Part shown: in pieces, positions 35,766-43,471 of the stretch | How positions within the stretch are numbered: the first letter of the stretch is position 1 | Layout of the letters: every line of letters begins with the position of its first letter | Assembly: GCF_014648515.1 (NCBI RefSeq) | Contig: NZ_BMRG01000027.1 | Span: 1 to 54,691, forward strand | Source of the DNA: Saccharothrix coeruleofusca | GTDB lineage: Bacteria > Actinomycetota > Actinomycetes > Mycobacteriales > Pseudonocardiaceae | Length of the DNA: 54,691 nt | Direction of reading: 5' to 3' | Notes under the pieces: model-generated | Seen by the model: only the letters and a program-made list of their open reading frames with translations | Databases searched by the model: none | Told to the model about the DNA's origin: nothing | Position numbers and translations under genes: made by a program

Positions 35766-35801
35766 TTCCCGGTGCCCCACCGCGCGGCGGGGCACCGGGA
35801 A
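35766..35801. terminator. Bidirectional hairpin terminator
   Basis: A perfect 13-bp inverted repeat (TTCCCGGTGCCCC and its complement) with a 10-nt loop lies between the convergent aminotransferase and aldo-keto reductase genes. Confidence 0.85.
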
Positions 35802-35810
35802 GCTCGCGGA

Positions 35811-36722
35811 TCAGGGCGTTCCCGCCCCGCTCTCCAGCCAGCGGCACTCGGCCGCGGTCAACCGCACCTCCACGCCCGCGAGCGCGGTCCGCAGCTCGTC
35901 GGTCGAGCGCGGGCCGATGATCGGGTACGCCGGGAACGGCTGCGCGAGCACGTAGGCCAACGCGATGTTGATGACCTCGACCGAGTGGCGCCGGGCCAGG
36001 ACCGCCGCGCGCTCGCGCCGCTCGCGGTTGGCGGGGGTGTCCCAGCACCGCACCATGTTCGGGTCCAGCAGCGCGGGGTCCACGCCGGAGAAGAATCCCC
36101 GCGCCTGCGAGGACCACGGGAACAGCGCCGTCCTGGTGGCGGCGAGGTGCTCCCGCCCCGCCCGGTCCACCGCGACGCAGCCGGGGTACAGCGGCTCCAC
36201 GGGCTCGGCGAGCGAGAAGTGGTTGCTCAGCGCCGTGAAGCCCTGCCCGGACACGCGGGCGGCGTGCTCGTCGGCCGCCCGCACCCGCTCCACGCTCCAG
36301 TTCGACCCGCCGTAGCAGCGGATGCGCCCGGCACGCACCTCGGCTTCCAGCGCGTCGACGAACTCGTCCACCGGCACCTCCGGGTCGTCCCGGTGCAGCA
36401 GGTAGACGTCCAAGTGGTCGGTGCCCAGGCGGTCCAGGGACTCGGTGAGCTGCGGCCCGATCGCCTCGGGGCGGCAGTCCGGCGGGTGCGCCCCCTTGCC
36501 CACGATCACCACCTCCTCGCGCACGCCCCGCTCGGCGAGCCACGCGCCGACCGTCACCTCGGACCGGCCGCCACCGTAGACGTGGGCGCTGTCCAGGCAG
36601 TTGCCCCCGGCCTCCAGGTACGCGTCCAGCAGGGCGTACGCGCCGGCGTCGCGGCACCCCGAGGTGCCCAGCACGCAGCGCGACACCTTCAACGGCACGT
36701 GCGGCACATCGCCGTGGATCAT
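35811..36722 (-). CDS. Aldo-keto reductase
   Basis: A 303-aa NADPH-dependent AKR with the tetrad in place: Asp and Tyr in CLDSAHVYGGG, Lys in VGKGAHPP, His in LLHRDDPE. YPIIGPRS late in the chain is the nucleotide-phosphate motif. It overlaps the glycosyltransferase stop by four bases (ATGA), so it is probably part of sugar or aglycone tailoring. Several AKRs in macrolide clusters reduce deoxysugar intermediates; the substrate here is not evident. Confidence 0.9.
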   Translation of the reverse strand: MIHGDVPHVPLKVSRCVLGTSGCRDAGAYALLDAYLEAGGNCLDSAHVYGGGRSEVTVGAWLAERGVREEVVIVGKGAHPPDCRPEAIGPQLTESLDRLGTDHLDVYLLHRDDPEVPVDEFVDALEAEVRAGRIRCYGGSNWSVERVRAADEHAARVSGQGFTALSNHFSLAEPVEPLYPGCVAVDRAGREHLAATRTALFPWSSQARGFFSGVDPALLDPNMVRCWDTPANRERRERAAVLARRHSVEVINIALAYVLAQPFPAYPIIGPRSTDELRTALAGVEVRLTAAECRWLESGAGTP

Positions 36723-37912
36723 CGGACCGCCTCCCTCAACGCCTCGACCGCCGCCGCGGGGGACGGCTGGGCCATGACCTCGTCCCGCAGCGCCCGCGCC
36801 GCCGCGGGGTACTGCGGCTTGGTGAGCACCTCGTCGACCGCCGCCCGGACCGCGCCCTCGCTGCCCGCCACCGCGGGGACCGGGACGACGGCGCCGGTGT
36901 GCGCGAACCGCTCGGCGTTGAACGGCTGGTCCGCGATCGCCGCGGCGACCACCTGCGGGACCCCGTAGTAGGCGGCGGACATCGCGGTGCCCGCGCCGCC
37001 CTGGTGCACGATCGCCGAACAGCCGCCCAGCAGCGCGTGCAGCGGCACCAGCTCGGCGAACCGGGCGTTGGCGGGCAGGTCGGTCAGCTCGGCGCGCTGC
37101 GCGGGCGTGCCCGCGACGACCACCTCGGCGTCCGCGCCGGACAGCTCGCGCAGCAGCTCGGGCAGCAGGACCGAGTCCTGGTTGCGCAGGTTGCGGGTGA
37201 GCAGCCCCATGGTGACGCAGACCCTGGGGCGCCGCGGCGGCTCGACCGTCCACCGGGGAGCCTCGGCCGGTCCGTTGTAGGGGATGTAGCGCATCCGCAG
37301 CCCGTCCACGCCGGGCAGCTGCGCGCTCGGCGGGCAGGTGTCCAGCAGCGCCGTCCCGCCCCACTCGGCCCCCGCGCCGCCGGGTTCGGCGCCGAAGCGG
37401 CCGTACAGGTCGGACAGCCAGCGGTCGCGCCCGCCGGGGTCGGCCTCCTCGGCGGCGCGCCCCAGCCGGGTCAGCAGGTCCGGGCCGTAGAGGAACCGCG
37501 CGCTGGGCACCCCCGTCAGCCGGGCCGCGATCGGGCCCCCGAAGGTCATCCAGTCCCAGACGACCAGGTCCGGTCGCCACGCCCGGCAGAAGTCGGTCAG
37601 GTCGGGAGCCATCGCGTCGGCCAGATCGGTGATCCGGGTGGTGGTGTTGCGCCACATCCGCCGGTAGTCCGGCACTGACCCCGGCGGGGGCAGCTGGTCG
37701 ACCGGCTGCACCCGGTCGCGGGCCCGCGCCGACAGGAAGTCCACGTCCTCGCCGACCGCGACCGCGGTCAGGCCGGTGCTGCGGATGGCCTCGACGAGCG
37801 CGGGCTGGCTCGCCACCCGGACCTCGTGGCCCGCCGCGCAGAAGGCCCAGCCCAGCGGCACCATGTGGTACATGTGCGTGGCCCACGCCCAGCTGGTCAG
37901 CAGTATTCGCAT
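36719..37912 (-). CDS. GT1-family glycosyltransferase
   Basis: A 397-aa GT-B glycosyltransferase of the macrolide/polyketide type. N-terminal MRILLTSWAWATHMYHMVPLGWAF binds the acceptor, and the C-terminal VHQGGAGTAMSAAYYGVPQV is the NDP-sugar motif (HxGxGT). No P450-like helper gene of the EryCII type is seen nearby. There is no Shine-Dalgarno, and the predicted transcription start coincides with the ATG, so translation is probably leaderless. It is divergent from the MycE-like methyltransferase gene and coupled to the AKR gene. Confidence 0.92.
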   Translation of the reverse strand: MRILLTSWAWATHMYHMVPLGWAFCAAGHEVRVASQPALVEAIRSTGLTAVAVGEDVDFLSARARDRVQPVDQLPPPGSVPDYRRMWRNTTTRITDLADAMAPDLTDFCRAWRPDLVVWDWMTFGGPIAARLTGVPSARFLYGPDLLTRLGRAAEEADPGGRDRWLSDLYGRFGAEPGGAGAEWGGTALLDTCPPSAQLPGVDGLRMRYIPYNGPAEAPRWTVEPPRRPRVCVTMGLLTRNLRNQDSVLLPELLRELSGADAEVVVAGTPAQRAELTDLPANARFAELVPLHALLGGCSAIVHQGGAGTAMSAAYYGVPQVVAAAIADQPFNAERFAHTGAVVPVPAVAGSEGAVRAAVDEVLTKPQYPAAARALRDEVMAQPSPAAAVEALREAVR

Positions 37913-37919
37913 GACCGCG

Positions 37920-37961
37920 ATGGTCGCCGCGCTCCCGCTCCGGTTCTGCTCAATCGGGCGC
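37920..37961 (-). promoter_or_regulatory. CRP/FNR-type half-site and weak -10 for the glycosyltransferase
   Basis: Minus strand: GCGCC-CGAT-TGAGC, 22 bp, then GACCAT. Only the proximal half and spacing are well kept. Predicted start is at about 37912-37913, the first base of the gene. Confidence 0.5.
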
Positions 37962-37973
37962 AGTGCCGACGCC

Positions 37974-38015
37974 GCTCAGCTTTGAGCAGTCCGCCCCCCG
38001 ACCGCTGCCTAACCT
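37974..38015 (+). promoter_or_regulatory. CRP/FNR-type site and -10 before the MycE-like gene
   Basis: A perfect GCTCA-GCTT-TGAGC dyad, 22 bp, then TAACCT. It is back to back with the glycosyltransferase promoter. Predicted start near 38022 gives a 40-nt leader containing GGGGAGGA. Confidence 0.72.
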
Positions 38016-38061
38016 GCCGGACGTCGGCTGGTGCGAGCACAGCGGTACGGGGAGGAACGGC

Positions 38062-39267
38062 GTGACCGATCTGCTGAACACCGAGGAGCTCGAGAGGCTC
38101 ATCGCCGCCGCGGGCGGACCGGACCGCGCGCTGGACGAGGTGGTGACCGAGCTGGGCGCGGACCGGGTGAACCGGGTGCTGGTCGACGAGATCGCCTTCC
38201 GCGCCGACCTGCCGGACGTGGACCGGCTCACCGAGGTGGGCCTGGACGTCGAGCACGGCGGCGCGACGACCTCGTTCACGTTCACGGTGCGGCCGCACGA
38301 GCCGGTGCGGGTGTCGGAGGGGGTCGGCGACCGGATCGCCCAGAGCGTCGCGTACTCCTGCGCGGACCTGGTCCGCGAGCTGTTCGGCAGCGCGCGCGAG
38401 CACTACGCGAGCAGGCGGGCGCTCAAGTCCCGCTTCGAGGTGGCCAACATCCCCGGCAAGAACCGGCCCTCGCTGGAATCGGTCCTGGCCATGCAGAAGG
38501 CCACCGCGGCGGTGCTGAGCGGCATCGACTCCCGCCCACCGGACCTGGGGGCGCTGGCCGCCAGGTACTACTCGGACAAGTGGGGCGGGCTGCACTGGTT
38601 CACGCCCCACTACGAACGGCACCTGCGCGGCCTGCGCGACGAGCCGGTGCGGGTGCTGGAGATCGGCATCGGGGGCTTCCAGGGGGCCGAGTCCGGCGGG
38701 GGTTCGCTGAACATGTGGCGGCGCTACTTCGCGCGCGGCCTGGTGTTCGGCGTGGACCTGTTCGACAAGTCGCCGTTGGACAGGCCGCGCGTGACGACCC
38801 TGCGAGGAGACCAGAACGACCCCGCCACGCTGACGGAGATCGCGCGCCGCCACGGCCCCTTCGACGTGGTCATCGACGACGGGAGCCACGTCAACGAGCA
38901 CATCCTCACCTCGTTCGCCGCGCTGTTCCCGCACGTGCGCACCGGGGGCCTGTACGTCATCGAGGATCTGTGGACCTCGTACCTGTCGGGCTACGGCGGC
39001 GACGACTCCACCACCGCCGGACCGCGAACCGGCCTGGGACTGGTCAAGCGGCTCGTCGACGCGCTGCACCACGAGGAGCACCCGCCCGCCCTGCGCGGCG
39101 AGCGGTTCGCCGAGGGGGCGGGCATCGCCGGGCTGCACGTGTACCGCAACATCGCCTTCATCGACAAGGGCGTCAACCTCGACGGCGGAATCCCCTTGTA
39201 CATCCCGAGAAAGGCCTTCGCGCCGAACGCGGGCGCGGCAGGAGGTCCGACTTCCTCATCCGGGTGA
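38062..39267 (+). CDS. MycE-like sugar O-methyltransferase
   Basis: A 401-aa two-domain methyltransferase, the size of mycinamicin 2''-O-methyltransferase MycE (399 aa). After a roughly 160-residue N-terminal auxiliary domain comes YYSDKWGGLHWFTPHYERHL and the SAM site VLEIGIGGFQGAESGGGS. DVVIDDGSHVNEH carries the metal and catalytic residues. Such enzymes methylate a deoxysugar after attachment. Start is the GTG 6 nt after GGGGAGGA. With the MycF-like gene 1.6 kb on, two methylations on one sugar are expected. Confidence 0.9.
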   Translation: MTDLLNTEELERLIAAAGGPDRALDEVVTELGADRVNRVLVDEIAFRADLPDVDRLTEVGLDVEHGGATTSFTFTVRPHEPVRVSEGVGDRIAQSVAYSCADLVRELFGSAREHYASRRALKSRFEVANIPGKNRPSLESVLAMQKATAAVLSGIDSRPPDLGALAARYYSDKWGGLHWFTPHYERHLRGLRDEPVRVLEIGIGGFQGAESGGGSLNMWRRYFARGLVFGVDLFDKSPLDRPRVTTLRGDQNDPATLTEIARRHGPFDVVIDDGSHVNEHILTSFAALFPHVRTGGLYVIEDLWTSYLSGYGGDDSTTAGPRTGLGLVKRLVDALHHEEHPPALRGERFAEGAGIAGLHVYRNIAFIDKGVNLDGGIPLYIPRKAFAPNAGAAGGPTSSSG

Positions 39268-39273
39268 CCACCC

Positions 39274-39283
39274 TGGTATACCA
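39274..39283. promoter_or_regulatory. TGGTATACCA palindrome before the exporter gene
   Basis: A perfect 10-bp dyad of the kind bound by GntR-type repressors, with TATACC able to serve as a -10. It is 76 bp upstream of the MFS gene, which lacks the CRP/FNR-type site. No GntR gene lies in the window. Confidence 0.4.
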
Positions 39284-39359
39284 TCCGGTGACTCTGAGTG
39301 ATCATGTGGGGGCCGCCGCGAAGCTCGCACCGCGTGCCCGCGCACCAGTTGAGGAGGCG

Positions 39360-40823
39360 ATGTCGATGGGGCGGACCGGACCGGGCACGACAGCGGAGGG
39401 GGTCGGTGGGCCGCTGTCGCCGCGGGTGCGCTCGATGGCCACCGCGGGCGCGCTGATCGCGGTCGTCCTCGCCTCAGTGGACGTCATGATCGTGGCCACC
39501 GCCATGCCGGACATCATCGACGAGCTGGGCGGCCTGGAGCTGTACCCGTGGGTCGGGGTGTCCTACGGCGTGGTGGCCGCGGCGTTCATCCCGGTGGCGG
39601 GCAAGCTCGGCGACATGTTCGGCCGCAAGCCGTTCATCCTCGCGGGCCTGCTGGCCTTCGTGCTCTCGTCGCTGCTGGCCGCCGTGGCGCGGGACATGGG
39701 GGTGCTCGTCGCGGGCCGCACCCTGCAGGGCGTCGGCGCGGCCGTGCTGACCGCGAACGTCTTCGCCCTGCTGGGGGAGATGTACTCGGCCGAGCGGCGG
39801 GCGCAGGTGCAGGGCGTGTTCTTCAGCGCCTCGGGGTTCAGCATGGTGATCGGGCCGCCGCTGGGCGGCCTGCTCACCGACGCCCTCGGCTGGCGGTGGA
39901 TCTTCTACATCAACGCCCCGCTGTGCGCGCTGGCGTTCGTCGCCATGCTCGGGATACCGCTGGCGCGGTCGGCGGCCAGTTGGCGCGACATCGACTTCCT
40001 CGGCGTGCTCACGCTGCTGTGCGGCATCGGCCCGCTCCTGGCGGCGGTCTCCCTGGCGGGGGAGGGGCGTTCCTGGGGCGCGCCCGAAGTGCTCGTGCCG
40101 CTGGTCGCGGGTGTGCTCGTGCTCGTGCTGTTCTACCTGGTCGAGACCCGCGTGGCCACCCACCCGGTGCTGGACTTCAGCCTGTTCCGGGTCAACCAGG
40201 TCGCGGTGCTGTCGGTGGTGGCGTTCTTCTCGTCGTTCGCGATGGCCGCCACCACCTTCTACGTCCCCCTGCTCTACCAGGGCGTGCTCGGGGTCAGCGC
40301 CACCGCGTCCGGCGGCCTGCTGATCCCGATCGCGGCCGCGATGATGCTGGTCCCGCCGGTCGTGGGCAAGCTGCTCCCGTCGGTGCCGAGGTACCGCTTC
40401 CTGGGCACCGCGGCCTTCGCCGCGATGGTCGGCGGGCTGCTGCTGCTGACCCTGGTGGACCCCGGCAGCGGAGGAGTGCTGCCGGTGGTCGCGATGGTCC
40501 TGGTGGGCATCGGCATCGGAGTGTCGTTCCCGCTGGCGACCACGGTGGTGCAGAGCGCCGTCCCCCCGGAGCGGCTCGGCGTCGGCACCAGCCTGGTCCA
40601 GTTCTGGCGGACCGTCGCGGCGCCGGTGTCCATCGCCGTGCTCGGCGCCTTCCTGGGCAGCGGTGTCCAGGCCGACGGGACCACCGCCGTGCCACCGGCC
40701 GAGCTGGCGGGCGCGATGCACCAGGTGTTCCTGGTCGGGGCCGTGCTGACCGCCATCGGCCTGGTGGCCACCCTGCTGCTCAGCGAGGTGCCGCTCAAGG
40801 CGCCGCCCAAACCCGGCAAGTGA
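39360..40823 (+). CDS. MFS exporter, DHA2 (EmrB/QacA) family
   Basis: A 487-aa membrane transporter with about 14 hydrophobic segments. GKLGDMFGRKP is the MFS loop 2-3 motif, and GVGAAVLTANVFALLGEMY plus SGFSMVIGPPLGGLLTD (motif C, antiporter) fit drug:H+ export of the DHA2 family. It likely exports the mature product and adds to self-resistance. GAGGAGG precedes the ATG. Confidence 0.93.
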   Translation: MSMGRTGPGTTAEGVGGPLSPRVRSMATAGALIAVVLASVDVMIVATAMPDIIDELGGLELYPWVGVSYGVVAAAFIPVAGKLGDMFGRKPFILAGLLAFVLSSLLAAVARDMGVLVAGRTLQGVGAAVLTANVFALLGEMYSAERRAQVQGVFFSASGFSMVIGPPLGGLLTDALGWRWIFYINAPLCALAFVAMLGIPLARSAASWRDIDFLGVLTLLCGIGPLLAAVSLAGEGRSWGAPEVLVPLVAGVLVLVLFYLVETRVATHPVLDFSLFRVNQVAVLSVVAFFSSFAMAATTFYVPLLYQGVLGVSATASGGLLIPIAAAMMLVPPVVGKLLPSVPRYRFLGTAAFAAMVGGLLLLTLVDPGSGGVLPVVAMVLVGIGIGVSFPLATTVVQSAVPPERLGVGTSLVQFWRTVAAPVSIAVLGAFLGSGVQADGTTAVPPAELAGAMHQVFLVGAVLTAIGLVATLLLSEVPLKAPPKPGK

Positions 40824-40887
40824 GCAAGCCGCCGTCGGCGTGTCGGCCCCGAGCCGCGGTCGGCGCGCCGACGTGGGAAGGAAACCA

Positions 40888-41658
40888 ATGGACAACGGGG
40901 TGCAGCTCTACCTGGACCTGCTCAAGAAGACGCTGACCAACGTCATCTACGAGGACCCGTCGAACCCCGCCTACCCCACCGGGCCCGCCGACCCGCGGCC
41001 GCACGGGGACTACGACCCGACCCGCCGCGCAGGCGGTGAGGACTGGCCGCTGACCGCGCACACCATGGTGGGGCTGAAGCGGTTGGACAACGTCCAGGAG
41101 TGCGTGGAGCGGGTGCTGGCGGACAACGTGCCCGGCGATCTGATCGAAACGGGGGTCTGGCGCGGCGGCGTGTGCATCTTCATGCGCGGGGTCCTCAAGG
41201 CGCACGGGGTGCACGACCGGACGGTGTGGGTGGCGGACTCGTTCCAGGGGATGCCGCAGGTCGGCCCCGAGGGCAGGCCGCGCGACCACCGGATGAAGAT
41301 GCACGAGTTCAACGATGTGCTGGGCATCCCCCTGGAGCAGGTGCGGGAGAACTTCCGGCGCTACGACCTGCTCGACGAGTCGGTGAAGTTCCTGCCGGGC
41401 TGGTTCCGCGACACGATGCCCACCGCCCCGGTGGAGCGGCTCGCGGTGCTGCGCTTGGACGGCGACCTCTACGAGTCCACCATGGACGTCCTGGAGAACC
41501 TGTACCCCAAGCTGTCCGTCGGCGGTTACGTCATCATCGACGACTACGGCCTGCGCACGTGCGCGGAAGCGGTGCACGACTACCGCGACGCCCACGGCAT
41601 CACCGAGGAGATCGTCACTGTCGACAAGTTCGGCGTGTACTGGCGCCGCACCTCCTGA
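40888..41658 (+). CDS. TylF/MycF-like macrocin-type O-methyltransferase
   Basis: A 256-aa SAM- and metal-dependent methyltransferase. LIETGVWRGGVCIFMRG is the SAM site, WVADSFQGMP is typical of TylF/MycF, and RLDGDLYESTMDVLENLYPKLSVGG with IIDDYG carries the metal aspartates. TylF and MycF methylate the 3''-OH of a sugar already methylated at 2'' by TylE/MycE; the pair is conserved here. GGGAAGGA precedes the ATG. Confidence 0.93.
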   Translation: MDNGVQLYLDLLKKTLTNVIYEDPSNPAYPTGPADPRPHGDYDPTRRAGGEDWPLTAHTMVGLKRLDNVQECVERVLADNVPGDLIETGVWRGGVCIFMRGVLKAHGVHDRTVWVADSFQGMPQVGPEGRPRDHRMKMHEFNDVLGIPLEQVRENFRRYDLLDESVKFLPGWFRDTMPTAPVERLAVLRLDGDLYESTMDVLENLYPKLSVGGYVIIDDYGLRTCAEAVHDYRDAHGITEEIVTVDKFGVYWRRTS

Positions 41659-41663
41659 CCCGC

Positions 41664-41705
41664 GCGCAATTGTGGGCGGTGGCCCGGCTCCGGTCTCCCT
41701 AGCGT
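41664..41705 (+). promoter_or_regulatory. CRP/FNR-type site and -10 before the AMP ligase gene
   Basis: GCGCA-ATTG-TGGGC, 22 bp, TAGCGT. The halves are imperfect, but spacing and -10 match the other sites; TAGCGT is identical to that of the A-PCP promoter. Predicted leader of about 33 nt with GGGGAGGA. Confidence 0.58.
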
Positions 41706-41744
41706 CGTTCCCGTCCAGCCAGTCGGACGGGGAGGACAGCGGAG

Positions 41745-43250
41745 ATGACCCACGCCCGGACCACGGCCACCATGTCCCGGCTCGTCCACTCGCTGCTCGC
41801 GCGGCAGCCCGACTCGGTCGCGCTGGTCGTCGACGGCGAGCGCGCCCTGACCAGGGGGCAGTGGGCGAGCGGGGCCGCCCGGATCGCGGGCGGACTGGTC
41901 GCCAGGGGAGTGCGCCCCGGTGACCGGATCGCCGTGCTGTGCGGGCACGGCGACTGGATCGACCACGTGGTGGCGGTGATGGGCGTGCACCTCGCGGGCG
42001 GCGCGGTGGTCACCCTGTCACCCGACCTGCCGGAGGAGGAGCTGGCGCGGCGGCTTGACCGCTGCGGCGTGACCGGTCTGGTCCACACCGCGGCGGTCCA
42101 GCCGCCCACCTCCCCCGGTTGGACCGCTCTGACGTCCGAAGTGGACGGTGAGCCGATCGGCCTGCCGGTCGAGGTGGACCCCCGCGAGATCGCGGAGATC
42201 CTGCACACCTCCGGCACGACCGGGCAGGCCAAGGCGGTGGCGGTCAGCCATGCCAACCTGACCCACGGCCGCGGGGCGCGCGGCGCGTTCCTCGGCGACA
42301 ACCCGCGACTGCTGTGCGCCGTGCCGATCGGGACCAACGCCGGGCACAGCGCCACCATGCTGGCGCTGACCTCCTCCGGCGAGACCCACGTGCTCAGCGA
42401 TCCAGATCCGGCTTCGGCGGCGCGGGCCATCGCCCGCTCGCGGATCGGCGCCGCCGTCGTGTCGCCGTGGGCGATCCAGCGCTGGCTCGCCGACGACGTG
42501 CCGAACCGGTGCGACCTCGGCGCGCTGCGCGTCCTGATGCTCGGCTCGACCGCCGTCCCGATGGCGACGATCAGCGCCCTGTCGCGCGCGCTGCCGGACG
42601 TGCGGGTGCTCCTGGGCTACGGGTCGACCGAGGCGGTGCCCGCGTCCGTGCACCACGCGCTGGCCGCCTGGAACGAGCACGCGGACCCGGCCTACCACCG
42701 GCTCCCGCGCACCGCGTCCCAGGGCAGGCCCGCGGCGGGCACCGAGGTCTCGGTGGTCGACGAGCGCGGCGAACCGGTGCCGCCGGGCGTCGTCGGCGAG
42801 ATCCGCCTGCGGACCACCGCACCGCAGCGCTGGTACCTGGGCGACCCCGACCGCAACCGGGAGGTGTTCGCGGACGGGTGGACCAGGATGGGCGACTACG
42901 GCTCGCTGGACGAGGACGGCCACCTCCACTTCTTCGACCGGATTCCCGACGCGATCCGCACCGCGGGCGCGCTGGTGTCCTCCGCGCGGGTCGAGAACGC
43001 CCTGCTGTGGCACCCGAACGTGGTCGAAGCCGCGGCGTTCGGCATCCCCGACATCGAGGCGGGCCACCTGGTGGCCGCGGCGGTGGTGCTCGACTCCCCG
43101 GTGCCGGAGGGGGACCTGCTGGACTTCGCGCGGTCGGAGCTCACGGGCGCCGAGGTGCCCGTGCGCGTCTTCGTCGTCGACTCGCTGCCGCGGGGCGACA
43201 ACGGCAAGCCGCTCAAGCGCGTGCTGCGCGTGCGGTTCGCGGACGGGTGA
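41745..43250 (+). CDS. Acyl/aryl-AMP ligase (ANL superfamily)
   Basis: A 501-aa adenylate-forming enzyme. ILHTSGTTGQAKAVAVSH (P-loop), LGYGSTEA, TRMGDYGSLDEDGHLHFFDRIPD and the C-terminal lysine in NGKPLKR are all intact, so it should be active. It looks like a fatty-acid or carboxylic-acid CoA ligase and not an NRPS A domain. Its substrate is unknown; it has no carrier domain and may supply an acyl group to the product. A ferredoxin gene follows after 11 bp. Confidence 0.88.
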   Translation: MTHARTTATMSRLVHSLLARQPDSVALVVDGERALTRGQWASGAARIAGGLVARGVRPGDRIAVLCGHGDWIDHVVAVMGVHLAGGAVVTLSPDLPEEELARRLDRCGVTGLVHTAAVQPPTSPGWTALTSEVDGEPIGLPVEVDPREIAEILHTSGTTGQAKAVAVSHANLTHGRGARGAFLGDNPRLLCAVPIGTNAGHSATMLALTSSGETHVLSDPDPASAARAIARSRIGAAVVSPWAIQRWLADDVPNRCDLGALRVLMLGSTAVPMATISALSRALPDVRVLLGYGSTEAVPASVHHALAAWNEHADPAYHRLPRTASQGRPAAGTEVSVVDERGEPVPPGVVGEIRLRTTAPQRWYLGDPDRNREVFADGWTRMGDYGSLDEDGHLHFFDRIPDAIRTAGALVSSARVENALLWHPNVVEAAAFGIPDIEAGHLVAAAVVLDSPVPEGDLLDFARSELTGAEVPVRVFVVDSLPRGDNGKPLKRVLRVRFADG

Positions 43251-43261
43251 GGAGGAACGAC

Positions 43262-43456
43262 ATGCGGGTGCGGGTCGACGTGAACAGGTGCGTCGCGTCC
43301 GGTCAGTGCGTGGTGGCCGCGGCCGGGGCGTTCACCCAGTCCGAGCAGGAGGGCACCGTGGTGCTCCTCGTCGCGGAACCGCCGCCGGAGCTGCGGGCCG
43401 CCGTGCGCGAAGCGGCGTCGCTGTGCCCCTCGGGGGCGATCACCGTCAAGGGCTGA
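43262..43456 (+). CDS. 3Fe-4S ferredoxin (P450 partner type)
   Basis: A 64-aa ferredoxin with CVASGQC...and a late LCPSGAI. The cysteine pattern CxxxxxC...C (one cysteine short of a 4Fe-4S set) is that of actinobacterial ferredoxins serving cytochrome P450s. No P450 is in the window, so its partner is probably upstream in the cluster (leinamycin has LnmA P450 and LnmB ferredoxin). GAGGAGGAA precedes the ATG. Its last codons form one arm of a hairpin with the convergent gene. Confidence 0.93.
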   Translation: MRVRVDVNRCVASGQCVVAAAGAFTQSEQEGTVVLLVAEPPPELRAAVREAASLCPSGAITVKG

Positions 43457-43471
43457 CCCTCAGCCCTTGAC
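43445..43471. terminator. Hairpin made by the ends of two convergent genes
   Basis: A perfect 12-bp inverted repeat (GTCAAGGGCTGA and its complement) with a 3-nt CCC spacer. Each arm encodes Val-Lys-Gly-stop of one gene, so the terminator is inside both coding ends. Only 3 bp separate the two stop codons. Confidence 0.75.
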
